Below are positions 1 through 9,230 of a stretch of DNA of 32,629 nt, piece after piece; positions within the stretch are counted from its first letter, which is position 1, and every line of letters starts with the position of its first letter. The position numbers and the translations under genes are program-made. This DNA comes from Akkermansiaceae bacterium. GTDB taxonomy: Bacteria > Verrucomicrobiota > Verrucomicrobiia > Verrucomicrobiales > Akkermansiaceae. The notes beneath the pieces were generated by a model. That model did not search any database, had not been told where the DNA came from, and saw nothing but the letters and a program-made list of their open reading frames with translations. The stretch covers positions 1 through 32,629 of the forward strand of contig WTJZ01000112.1 of assembly GCA_011524615.1 (NCBI GenBank), read 5' to 3'.

Positions 1-4
1 GCAG

Positions 5-595
5 CTACTTGCGTTGCCAGATCATGACGAGTTCCTTTCCCTTGCGGCCTGCGTAGGTGTTCTTCGGTCGGTAGGACTCGATCAGGTTGAAGTGGGGGGA
101 GAAGAGTTCTGTGATTTCTGGGACGGAGCTCTGGAAGGGTGGGCCAATCGTTGGGTCATCGATATCTCTCGGGGTGAGGAAGATGATGGCGATCCAGTGG
201 GCTCCAGCAGGGAGTAGTCTCGCGCACGCCTCGGCATATGAGGGGCGTAGGGAGGGATCGATGGCGCAGAAGCAGGTGTGCTCGAAGATAGCGGAGACAT
301 GTGGAAACGAGCCTTCTGTCAGGAAGTCGACCTGCTGGAACTCTACTTGAGAGTCAGGATCGAGAGTGCGGGCTAGCTTGAGAGCAGTCACTGAGATATC
401 GAGACCGATGGTTTGGGCTGTGGGGATCGCTTTTGCGATAGCTCTGGCATCGTGACCGCGACCACATCCAGGCACGAGGATGGTCTCGCTGCCGAAGTAG
501 GCGGGACTCTCTTGCAGGAGGTCTATGAGAGGAGGGGCGGCTGCTCCCTTATCCCATGGTGTGTCTCCTACTTGATAACGTTCTTCCCAGCTCAT
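5..595 (-). CDS. TPMT-family (thiopurine S-methyltransferase-like) SAM-dependent methyltransferase
   Basis: ORF 5..634; 'SWEERYQVGDTPWDKGAAAPPL' and 'ILVPGCGRGHDARAIAK' SAM-binding motif. Homology suggests the internal start at Met14 (position 595). Confidence 0.8.
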   Translation of the reverse strand: MSWEERYQVGDTPWDKGAAAPPLIDLLQESPAYFGSETILVPGCGRGHDARAIAKAIPTAQTIGLDISVTALKLARTLDPDSQVEFQQVDFLTEGSFPHVSAIFEHTCFCAIDPSLRPSYAEACARLLPAGAHWIAIIFLTPRDIDDPTIGPPFQSSVPEITELFSPHFNLIESYRPKNTYAGRKGKELVMIWQRK

Positions 596-637
596 GGGCA
601 CAATGTAATGGAGATTGCCTAGAACACAACTCATGAT

Positions 638-1474
638 ATGATGAGAATGACTATGAGAGCCTTCTTCTATATCTTAGTGGCTACAATGGGATGCGTGTGT
701 GCGACCCCCACGACTTATGAATTATGGCGTACTAAGTATCCTGGGACGACTCAGACGCAGACGATGGGGTGTAGTGTATGTCATACGACCTCTGCAGGGG
801 GGCCTCCCTGGAATAGTTATGGGCGCGACCTAGTCTTCGCGTTTCGGTTCGACCTGAATCGGAGTGATATCGAGTTAGCAATGGAGATGATCGAGGAGAT
901 GGACTCAGATGGCGATGGGAATACAAATATCGAGGAGATCACCGCGGATACACCGGCGGGGTGGACATCGGGAGATAATAATGTCTTTCTCAACTTCACG
1001 GAGCAAGGAGTGCCAGTCGTGACGCGAGATCAACCACCAGTGTCGGGCTATCTCTATGATCTCGATCCAGTTGAGCAGTCCGCATATGAGAGTTGGGTGA
1101 GTCTCTACTTCCCCGGAGAGACTGATGAGTCTGTGATTGGCGCGTCAGCAGACCCTAACCAAGACGGGATCTCTAACTTGTTGGCCTTCTATCTAGGGAC
1201 TGATCCTACTGCTACAAGTGCACAGAATGCACTCTCAATGAGTGTCCAGGGGGCATATCTGATCGTCTCCCATGGGAGACGTACAGAAGCGGCTGCTCTT
1301 GCTGCGACTCTCCATATGAGTGAAAGCCTCTCAGGCTGGAGTGATGTAGAGAGTGATGGGGTTGTGCCCTCAGTCACGACCGATGGAGTGTCTGCGGGAG
1401 TAGACCTGATCGAGTATCAGATTCCACTTCCGGCAGGAGGGCGGGTCTTTAGTTACCTAGAGGTGAGCGAGTAA
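638..1474 (+). CDS. Secreted protein with single c-type heme motif and TSP3/EF-hand-like Ca-binding motifs
   Basis: N-terminal hydrophobic signal, CSVCH heme motif, 'DSDGDGNTNIEEITADTPAG' and 'DPNQDGISNLLAFYLGTDP' motifs. Confidence 0.65.
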   Translation: MMRMTMRAFFYILVATMGCVCATPTTYELWRTKYPGTTQTQTMGCSVCHTTSAGGPPWNSYGRDLVFAFRFDLNRSDIELAMEMIEEMDSDGDGNTNIEEITADTPAGWTSGDNNVFLNFTEQGVPVVTRDQPPVSGYLYDLDPVEQSAYESWVSLYFPGETDESVIGASADPNQDGISNLLAFYLGTDPTATSAQNALSMSVQGAYLIVSHGRRTEAAALAATLHMSESLSGWSDVESDGVVPSVTTDGVSAGVDLIEYQIPLPAGGRVFSYLEVSE

Positions 1475-1482
1475 TCGTGTGA

Positions 1483-3036
1483 CTAGTCACTGTAATCATT
1501 ACGGGGCGCACTCTTCTTTTGAAGTGCTTCTTGGAGTTCGGCTTCCTTTTTCTGCAAGGCATCGCGTAGGTGCTTGCGGTCATTGAAGTGAACCTTTTCG
1601 GTGCCGAAGATTTGGTAGTCTTCATGGCCCTTACCAGCAATGAGAATGACATCGCCATTTCGGGCGAGGTCGACCGCGGTTTGGATCGCTTTCGCTCTAT
1701 CGACGATGGAGAGGTGATGGTCTCCGATGAGGCCTGACTCTACTTCCTTGATGATTGAGATCGGGTTCTCGGTACGAGGGTTGTCAGAGGTGACGATACA
1801 GAAGGTACTACGACGGCTCGCAGCCTCTGCCATGAGAGGGCGCTTGGTCGCATCACGGTCTCCACCACAGCCGAAGACCGTGATGAGGCGGGTCGGCTCC
1901 AGTTCTTGGAGAGTTTGGCAGACGTTTTCGAGTGCATCTGGAGTGTGCGCGTAGTCGACAAAGGCGTGGAGCTGGATACTCTGAGAGACACGTTCGAGGC
2001 GGCCAGGTACCTGCTTAGCGGTTTGGATCGCGGCGATCGCTTCACGCATATTGAGGAGCTTTGGCGCCGTGACGGAGGCGAGAGCCGCGAGGATGTTACG
2101 GATGTTAAAGAGGCCGATCATCGGGGTCTGCACGAGGTAGGACTTCTTATTATAGTCGAGTCGGAACTCTGCACCCTTACCTGTCTGCTTAATATCCTTT
2201 GCACGGAGGTCGGCATCTACTGAGAACCCAAAGGTGATTTGACGGAGCTGCGGGAACTCATCCTTGAGCTCTAGGGAGAGTCGCTTACCGTAGGTGTCAT
2301 CGATGTTGATGATCGCGCAGGGCTTAGTCTGTGGATCTTGTTGACCGAGTTGGATGAAGAGTTGCTTCTTAGCCTGGTAATAGTTCTCCATCGTCCCGTG
2401 GTAGTCGAGATGATCCTGCGTCAGGTTCGTAAAGACAGCGGTATTGATGGTGAGGTCTGCGGTTCTCCCTTGGTCGATGCCGTGTGAGGAGAGCTCGAGT
2501 GCGACACCGAGGCAACGGTTGTTGACCATGTTCGCTAGGCTACGGTGGAGCGAGATGGCATCTGGGGTGGTGAGCTCAGCCTTGCGCGCGCCGTTGCCCT
2601 CATCATTCCACACCGTCCCGAGGAGACCGTTCTTGCCGAACTTAGCTCTCATGAGCGAGTCGATGAGGAAGGTGGTCGTCGTCTTACCATTGGTCCCTGT
2701 GACACCGAGTACCGCGAGAGACTCAGAAGGGTAATCATAGAAGATGTGTGCGAGCTGAGATGCACCGCGGCGGACATCTGGGCTCTTGAGGAAGACAATG
2801 TTCTCCGGCGCGTCCTTTGGGAACTCTTGGCAGAGGATAGCGGTTGCTCCTGCTTCGATCGCTTGCGGAATGTAGTCATGGCCATCGGAGGCATTCCCCT
2901 TGATCGCAATGAAGAGCGCACCTGGCTCTACTGCTCTAGAGTCTAGCGTGATACTAGAGATCTCAGCGTCATGGCTCTGAGAGAGCGGATGAAGGGAGAC
3001 GAAGTTAGATGACTCAAGAAGTTCCGAAACAAGCAT
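1483..3036 (-). CDS. murE: UDP-N-acetylmuramoyl-tripeptide synthetase/ligase MurE
   Basis: 'VLGVTGTNGKTTTTFLID' P-loop, 'LELSSHGIDQGR', 'FVDYAHTPDALENVCQTL', 'TSDNPRTENP', 'GKGHEDYQ'. Confidence 0.95.
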   Translation of the reverse strand: MLVSELLESSNFVSLHPLSQSHDAEISSITLDSRAVEPGALFIAIKGNASDGHDYIPQAIEAGATAILCQEFPKDAPENIVFLKSPDVRRGASQLAHIFYDYPSESLAVLGVTGTNGKTTTTFLIDSLMRAKFGKNGLLGTVWNDEGNGARKAELTTPDAISLHRSLANMVNNRCLGVALELSSHGIDQGRTADLTINTAVFTNLTQDHLDYHGTMENYYQAKKQLFIQLGQQDPQTKPCAIINIDDTYGKRLSLELKDEFPQLRQITFGFSVDADLRAKDIKQTGKGAEFRLDYNKKSYLVQTPMIGLFNIRNILAALASVTAPKLLNMREAIAAIQTAKQVPGRLERVSQSIQLHAFVDYAHTPDALENVCQTLQELEPTRLITVFGCGGDRDATKRPLMAEAASRRSTFCIVTSDNPRTENPISIIKEVESGLIGDHHLSIVDRAKAIQTAVDLARNGDVILIAGKGHEDYQIFGTEKVHFNDRKHLRDALQKKEAELQEALQKKSAPRNDYSD

Positions 3037-3103
3037 AGTCTGTGAGGTATTGCAGATTCTCTGGATTCTTCAATGCTATTATTTAGGAATTCGAGCATGA
3101 CAG

Positions 3104-4471
3104 ATGGGCCAGATTTGTCATGTTACTGATATGAAATTGATTAAAGAGCTGCTCTCACAAGATGAGGCTCTAGAGAATATCGTCGTTAATGGATGGGTCC
3201 GAAGCCGTCGAGACTCTAAGGCATTCTCCTTCTTTGCTCTCAATGACGGGTCCTGTGTAGGGAATCTCCAGGTGATCGTTGACGCGGGCATACCTGGTAG
3301 TGAGAAGATGACGGAGGCGAATACGGGCGCATCCGTATCGATTACAGGAAACCTAGTCCCCTCTCCTGGGAAGAATCAGAAGTGGGAGCTCCAGGCGGTG
3401 GAGTTTCGCCTACTAGGGGGCGCTCCAGAGGACTTCCCTCTGCAGAAGAAGGGGCATACTCGTGAATTCCTCAGAGAGATCGCGCATCTCAGGCCGAGGA
3501 CGAATCTCTTCGGGGCGGTCTTCAGAATCCGTAGTAGAGCGACTCTCGCTGTGCATCAGTTCTTCCAAGAGCGAGGGTTTCATAATGTTCATACCCCTAT
3601 TCTGACCACGAGTGACTGCGAAGGGGCGGGGGAGATGTTTCAGGTCGTCGTACCGGATAAGAAGGAGGAGTTCTTTGGTGAGCCTGCCTTCTTAACCGTT
3701 AGTGGGCAGCTCGAGGGGGAGACCTTTGCGACCGCGCTCTCACGGATTTACACGTTTGGCCCGACCTTCAGAGCGGAGAACTCTAATACCTCCCGTCATG
3801 CTGCTGAGTTCTGGATGATCGAGCCTGAGATTGCCTTTTGTGATTTGAAGGGAGATATGGATTTAGCTGAGGATTTCCTGTGTGCCGTGATTAGAGATAC
3901 GCTGGACTACTGTGCAGAGGATATCGAGTTTCTGAACAAGTTCGTCGATAAGGAGTTGTTGGCTCGTCTTGAGGGGATCGTGGCGGAGCCGTTTGCACGC
4001 ATTAGTTATCGAGAGGCATTGGAGTTACTTGAGAAGAGCGGTAAGAGCTTCGAGTATGAGTATAACTTCGAGAGTGGTCTCCAGTCTGAACATGAACGTT
4101 ACCTCTGCGAGGAGTACTTCCAGAAGCCGACGATCGTCTTTGATTATCCTAAGTCAGTGAAGCCGTTCTACATGAAGCAGAACGATGATGGCGAGACCGT
4201 TGCGGCGATGGATGTCCTCGTGCCTGGCATTGGTGAGATTATCGGAGGCAGTCAGCGAGAAGATGATCTAGAGGTGCTGACCAAGGCGGTCGAGGAACAT
4301 GAGATCGACGCCAAGCATTATGAATGGTATGTCGAACTGCGTAAGTATGGATCAGTTCCTCATGCGGGCTTTGGCCTCGGGTTTGAGCGCTTGATCATGC
4401 TCTTGACTGGAGTCTCTAATATTAGAGATGTGATCCCATTCCCAAGGACTCCTGGGAACTGTAAGTTCTAG
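3104..4471 (+). CDS. asnS: Asparaginyl-tRNA synthetase
   Basis: Class II aaRS core: '[27 protein letters not shown]', '[25 protein letters not shown]', C-terminal '[34 protein letters not shown]'. The true start may be the internal Met at 3131. Confidence 0.95.
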   Translation: MGQICHVTDMKLIKELLSQDEALENIVVNGWVRSRRDSKAFSFFALNDGSCVGNLQVIVDAGIPGSEKMTEANTGASVSITGNLVPSPGKNQKWELQAVEFRLLGGAPEDFPLQKKGHTREFLREIAHLRPRTNLFGAVFRIRSRATLAVHQFFQERGFHNVHTPILTTSDCEGAGEMFQVVVPDKKEEFFGEPAFLTVSGQLEGETFATALSRIYTFGPTFRAENSNTSRHAAEFWMIEPEIAFCDLKGDMDLAEDFLCAVIRDTLDYCAEDIEFLNKFVDKELLARLEGIVAEPFARISYREALELLEKSGKSFEYEYNFESGLQSEHERYLCEEYFQKPTIVFDYPKSVKPFYMKQNDDGETVAAMDVLVPGIGEIIGGSQREDDLEVLTKAVEEHEIDAKHYEWYVELRKYGSVPHAGFGLGFERLIMLLTGVSNIRDVIPFPRTPGNCKF

Positions 4472-7400
4472 AGCTCCTCGACAACGAGCCTCAGAAAGGC
4501 GGAGGTTGGTCCTCCGCTGGCTGGGGCGCGTAGTCTCACTCCGACCTGCTCTGTCGTATCGTCTCCACTAGTAGTCGGGGTAAGCCATTCTAGATCACTG
4601 GCATCCGCACTCCAGGTAGTTCCACCGAGGTTACTCGTATATTCGACGCGATATTTGATGCCATCGACGACCCACTCATTATCAACGAGTGCCCCTCCCA
4701 TGCGACGAGGGAAGGTGAGACTGAGGTGCCCTGTATCGCTCACCCGATCTAGTTGCAGACTGGGGTGAGAGCTTTGGTCACTCGGGTCGGTATTAAAGGC
4801 GTACTCTAATATATTAGGCGTACCATCGCCATCAGAGTCATTACGGTTCTGGCTGCCTGCCGGGTCGAGGTCGTGACTGCGTCTCCAGAGAGAGAAGGGT
4901 TCCGTGTAGCTCTCGTAGATGTCGAGTACTTCAGTAGCGGTGAGGGCGCGTTGGTAGATCTTGATTTCATCGAACGCGCCCTGGTAGTCGACTCCGATAA
5001 TGAGGTCCGTCATTTCGGTCATCGGATAGAACTTATTCGTGCCGCTAGCCCAGAGTGTACCGTTCAGATAGATATGCATCTCACCCGTGGTGGCGTTTTT
5101 AGTGAAGACCCAGTGATTCCATTGGTTTTGATATTCCTGAGAGGTGGCTGCCTTAGAGATTCGGTCGACGGTCGCTCCAGAGTTCCCCGCATCGAAGTAG
5201 ACGGATCCGTCACTCCAAGGGAGGTGGACATTGATCACTGATTGGTATGAGCTATTCAGAGAACGGATAAAGGTGGTGCGGTCTGGGAGAGATGCAGCTC
5301 CCTCAGCCCAGCAGGAGATCGTGAGCTCCTCTGAGACGGTCTCAAAGAGTCGAGCTGGGAAGGTGATGCCCCCTGAGGAGTAGATGCCGACGCCTAGGCC
5401 AGAGCCAACAACCCCAGTAATAGGATAGGCCCCTGTGAGCAGGGCATCGTTTCCATGTCCTCGTCGGCCGGGGATCGAGCTGTCAGAGTTGATCGTATTC
5501 AGGGTCCATTCACCGATAAGGTCACCGAGAGCATTCAGGGTAACAGTATAGGTAGGGGAGTCATTGACACCATCATAGAGGGTGTATTGAAAGCTGGTCG
5601 TATATCCCTCTAGTGATTCGTCTGCGGTGTAGGTGAGCGTCGGAAAGCTGCCACTCAGTGTCCCTCGGTCAGGTTGGGTATAGGAGACGGTGAGGTCAGC
5701 CCCCTCTAGGTCGATCGCAGGGAGGTGGACCTCCAGTGAGTCTCCAGCATAGAGCGTTAGATTACTACCTGATGGGGCGAAGTTGTCAGGGTACCCTGAG
5801 ACGAGATCTGGTGTCGATGTCGTCAGGAGCGGGTCAAAGTCATCTGCGGGGCTGAGGATGATCTCCTCGATCTCTATGCCGTCATCCTGAACCATGAGGT
5901 AGAGGAATTGAGCGCCAGTAGTCGGTATCGTGAGACGGGCAGACCTCCAGGATGCTACGGTGGAGAAGCCGCTCAGACTGACGGTATGGTCGGCGTCAGG
6001 GGCGGTTCCGATGTAGCAGGACTGATCATTGGTGGTGGCGCCTGAGGCCTTGACCCACACATTATACTCGCCAGCCTCTGCGAACTCGACCGCATACTGG
6101 AGATAGCTCGACCAAGTGGAGAGGGTCTCATCGGCAGAGTACCGCGTCCCGTAGTTAAACTCGGTACTAACAGAGCCTAGGGAGTCGCTGACCCACCAGT
6201 GTATCCCTTGGACCTCTTGGTGTAGGTAATCGGAAGCACTCAGATGAAGAAGGCCGTCCTCGCCCTGTGAGAAATGTGAACGGGGGAGTCCTGTCTCAGG
6301 AACCGATACCGGTCTGAGAACATTGTGCAGCTGGATAGACTGCACCCATGCCGTATCACATGCGTCCCCTGTGAGAGAAGAGTTACGGACATAGAGTTGC
6401 CAATGTTCGACATCCTTGAGCGAGTTGATCTCATTGAGCAGGTTCATCTCCGCCCATCGTCCTTGGATCGTCCAGTGATCCTTGAGTAGTGAGAGGCCAG
6501 GGTAAGATGTCTGGAAGGAGTCTCGATCGATGTTCTGCCTCACGATGAGCTGGAATCGATCATCATTCATGACCCACGAGAGATCGAGTCCTCTGAGTAA
6601 GTAGCCCCAAGCCTCGTAATCCGAGCTGCCACTGAAGTATGCTCGGTCGGTGCGCTCTCGTAATGTAGGCTCATCGTCGTGGTCAAACTGAAAGCTGCAG
6701 AGCTCTTGATCGACGCCTGATTTGCCCCGTAGATAGAGCTGACAGACTTTCTCTGTGTCTGAGAGATAGGAGATGGAGCAGTAGAGGGCGCAGTCTATAC
6801 TAGGATCAGCAGGGGTGAGCCCGATCTCTACAGCGTGATTATACTGGCCCTCACGACTTGACCCGATGCTCGCTTGTAGTTGGCACCCATAGTCGTTATT
6901 CCATGCTAGTGCATGCGCGCTTCTCACGGCATCACCATCAGCGAGAACGAGGGCAGGGACCTCGATGGATCCAGCTACTGCACCACTCGCGTTCTCTCCG
7001 ATATTGGGCAGAGTAGTCCATGTCGGAGTTCCAGCGTACTCTCTTAACTCATATGCCGCAGTACCGTCACAGGTGTCAGAGACGATCGTATGGAGAGGGT
7101 TACGCATGTACTTGAGCGATTCCTCGAAGGACTGCTGATCCTGAGTGCCGTGGTCTCCAGGAGCCTGTACTAAAAGAGCCTGGTTACCTGAGCTGATGGA
7201 GCCTAGATGGTAGATGGACGATACTTCATCCTCACGGAAGTCACCTTCTATACTAGGGTCTGTAGGGTGATAGTACGTCTGGTAAGCGAGGCGAGCACTG
7301 GTCTGGAACTCAGCCACGGTTGGTAAGTTCTCATAAGTGAGGTCGGCTGCATCCGTCGTAGTAATGAAGTCGTCAGGAATCTCACCCGGAGTGGTCGCTC

Positions 7401-7926
7401 CTACGCGACCAATAAAGCCGGTGAAGAAGTCATCATTCAGAAGAACGAGACTATTCGCCATGCGAGACCCTCCAGAGTTTCCCCCAGCATAGATGTGGTT
7501 AGGATCGACATCGTAGAGTTCTGTCATCCGTCTAGCCCCGAGAGCGGTGGCGGTACGCCTTCTCGTATCTGGAGCATAGTTACTGAGTAAGTCACCGGCG
7601 ACAAATAGGAGCCGGTATTTATCCAAGAGCGGGAGCATGTAGGCGTCAGACGCGATGGTGTATCCAGATTGGGTCGCATTACAGTAAGCAAAGAGTCCGT
7701 AGGTCTCGGTTTCGCTATAATTCACAGGGAGGCGATAGTCATACCGCCGTGTCGCCATATTGATAGTAGAATACGGGAGCTGATCGCTCTCTATGAGTTC
7801 TGATGTGTCTTCTAACTCTCCCAGGATCTGGTAGTTCCTGAGAGTCTGGCTGAATAGACTCGAAAGGGTAAGGAAGAAGACTAGAGAGCGTATCATATCA
7901 GGGGAGCGATAACATGGTTCTCTCAT
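4468..7926 (-). CDS. Giant (1152 aa) secreted alpha/beta-hydrolase-like protein with LamG/concanavalin-like domain and TSP3-type motif
   Basis: N-terminal signal peptide; '[13 protein letters not shown]' G-x-S-x-G-like nucleophile elbow; LamG-like '[12 protein letters not shown]...[12 protein letters not shown]'; '[21 protein letters not shown]' near the C-terminus. Confidence 0.6.
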   Translation of the reverse strand: MREPCYRSPDMIRSLVFFLTLSSLFSQTLRNYQILGELEDTSELIESDQLPYSTINMATRRYDYRLPVNYSETETYGLFAYCNATQSGYTIASDAYMLPLLDKYRLLFVAGDLLSNYAPDTRRRTATALGARRMTELYDVDPNHIYAGGNSGGSRMANSLVLLNDDFFTGFIGRVGATTPGEIPDDFITTTDAADLTYENLPTVAEFQTSARLAYQTYYHPTDPSIEGDFREDEVSSIYHLGSISSGNQALLVQAPGDHGTQDQQSFEESLKYMRNPLHTIVSDTCDGTAAYELREYAGTPTWTTLPNIGENASGAVAGSIEVPALVLADGDAVRSAHALAWNNDYGCQLQASIGSSREGQYNHAVEIGLTPADPSIDCALYCSISYLSDTEKVCQLYLRGKSGVDQELCSFQFDHDDEPTLRERTDRAYFSGSSDYEAWGYLLRGLDLSWVMNDDRFQLIVRQNIDRDSFQTSYPGLSLLKDHWTIQGRWAEMNLLNEINSLKDVEHWQLYVRNSSLTGDACDTAWVQSIQLHNVLRPVSVPETGLPRSHFSQGEDGLLHLSASDYLHQEVQGIHWWVSDSLGSVSTEFNYGTRYSADETLSTWSSYLQYAVEFAEAGEYNVWVKASGATTNDQSCYIGTAPDADHTVSLSGFSTVASWRSARLTIPTTGAQFLYLMVQDDGIEIEEIILSPADDFDPLLTTSTPDLVSGYPDNFAPSGSNLTLYAGDSLEVHLPAIDLEGADLTVSYTQPDRGTLSGSFPTLTYTADESLEGYTTSFQYTLYDGVNDSPTYTVTLNALGDLIGEWTLNTINSDSSIPGRRGHGNDALLTGAYPITGVVGSGLGVGIYSSGGITFPARLFETVSEELTISCWAEGAASLPDRTTFIRSLNSSYQSVINVHLPWSDGSVYFDAGNSGATVDRISKAATSQEYQNQWNHWVFTKNATTGEMHIYLNGTLWASGTNKFYPMTEMTDLIIGVDYQGAFDEIKIYQRALTATEVLDIYESYTEPFSLWRRSHDLDPAGSQNRNDSDGDGTPNILEYAFNTDPSDQSSHPSLQLDRVSDTGHLSLTFPRRMGGALVDNEWVVDGIKYRVEYTSNLGGTTWSADASDLEWLTPTTSGDDTTEQVGVRLRAPASGGPTSAFLRLVVEEL

Positions 7927-8408
7927 TGGGGGAGAGTAAATAAATTAAAAAAATCAACTGTTTGATGGATTGTTTTTGCTGGGTAGATGTGAGTGTTCTT
8001 CCTCATAGCGAGCTGGATGAGCGGTCATGCAAGAAGAGAGAGAGATGAAAGATCGTAACGTACGCTCACTTTACTACACGATCGGACTCGATCTCTTGGG
8101 GTGAACCTGACTGCGATTTAATCGTGCGACTAGAGGTTGTGTATTACTCTTCTGGAACTATAGGATTGGAGCGTTTTGCAGTCAGAAAAACTGATATTAA
8201 GCTTCTGATTTTATTGAGAACGGGTCTCAGTAAGTGTTTGTTTATGTGTGGATGGATATGGGGTATAACCCCTTAAGATATAAGGATCTGGAGCCTCAAA
8301 GGGATATGATTGAGTTTTTGGAATCTGTGGTTTTTTTTGTGATTTTGTAAGGGATGGTTAAGGACACTTAATTATTATTAAAATTTATGGAAGAAAGTTG
8401 CTAAAATT

Positions 8409-8430
8409 GCTTGTGAAAAATTTCACAAGC
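8409..8430. promoter_or_regulatory. Perfect 10-bp dyad GCTTGTGAAA-AA-TTTCACAAGC with embedded TGTGA-N6-TCACA (CRP/FNR-superfamily-like operator)
   Basis: Read directly 21 bp upstream of the actA ATG. Arms are exact inverted repeats and TGTGA (8412-8416)/TCACA (8423-8427) are spaced by 6 nt. Confidence 0.65.
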
Positions 8431-8451
8431 GGTTAAGTCGACCTTCACACT

Positions 8452-9207
8452 ATGGCTAATCTCTTCCCACGCTGGACGAACTATGTCCCACTGAAACTGG
8501 CAATATGCGCTGGTATTGCGGGTATTGGTATCATCGCAGCCTTCACATATTACGCTACGCCTGATACGCAGCGCGTAGGTTACATGCCGTCACAACCGAT
8601 TCCATACAACCACGAGTTGCACGTACAGCAACTTGGGTTGGATTGTCGTTATTGTCACAGCTTCGTCGAACACTCAGGTCATGCAAACGTGCCATCTGCA
8701 AACACCTGTTGGAACTGTCACCAGCACGTAAAAACGGATTCTCCTAAACTGGAGCCGCTTCGCAGAGCTGTTGATGAAACATACGAAAACTACGACGGTA
8801 AGCCGATCGAGTGGGTTCGTGTTCACAGAGTTCCTGATTATGCATACTTCAACCACTCAGCACACGTAAACCGTGGTGTCTCATGTGAGTCATGTCACGG
8901 AGAAGTACATGAGATGGAAGAGGTCTACCACGCTAAGTCTCTTACTATGGGATTCTGTCTCGAGTGTCACAGAAATCCTGAGAACAACATCCGTCCTCTC
9001 GAAGAGGTGTACAACCTAGATTACGACGCAGATACCTACCTCGCGGAGAATCAAGAAGTAGCGGATCTCGTTGAAGCATTTATCTCTAATGACGAAGTAC
9101 TCAGTGAGAAGGCTGGTAAGCTCAGCTCACAGCAGAAGCTTGGTCACTACCTTAAGAATCACTGGAACGTGCAGCCTAAAGAGTCCTGCGCAACCTGTCA
9201 CCGTTAA
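8452..9207 (+). CDS. actA: Alternative complex III pentaheme cytochrome c subunit ActA
   Basis: N-terminal TM; five CXXCH motifs (CRYCH, CWNCH, CESCH, CLECH, CATCH); followed by actB-F. Confidence 0.92.
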   Translation: MANLFPRWTNYVPLKLAICAGIAGIGIIAAFTYYATPDTQRVGYMPSQPIPYNHELHVQQLGLDCRYCHSFVEHSGHANVPSANTCWNCHQHVKTDSPKLEPLRRAVDETYENYDGKPIEWVRVHRVPDYAYFNHSAHVNRGVSCESCHGEVHEMEEVYHAKSLTMGFCLECHRNPENNIRPLEEVYNLDYDADTYLAENQEVADLVEAFISNDEVLSEKAGKLSSQQKLGHYLKNHWNVQPKESCATCHR

Positions 9208-9230
9208 TCCATACAGCAGTATATAATATA

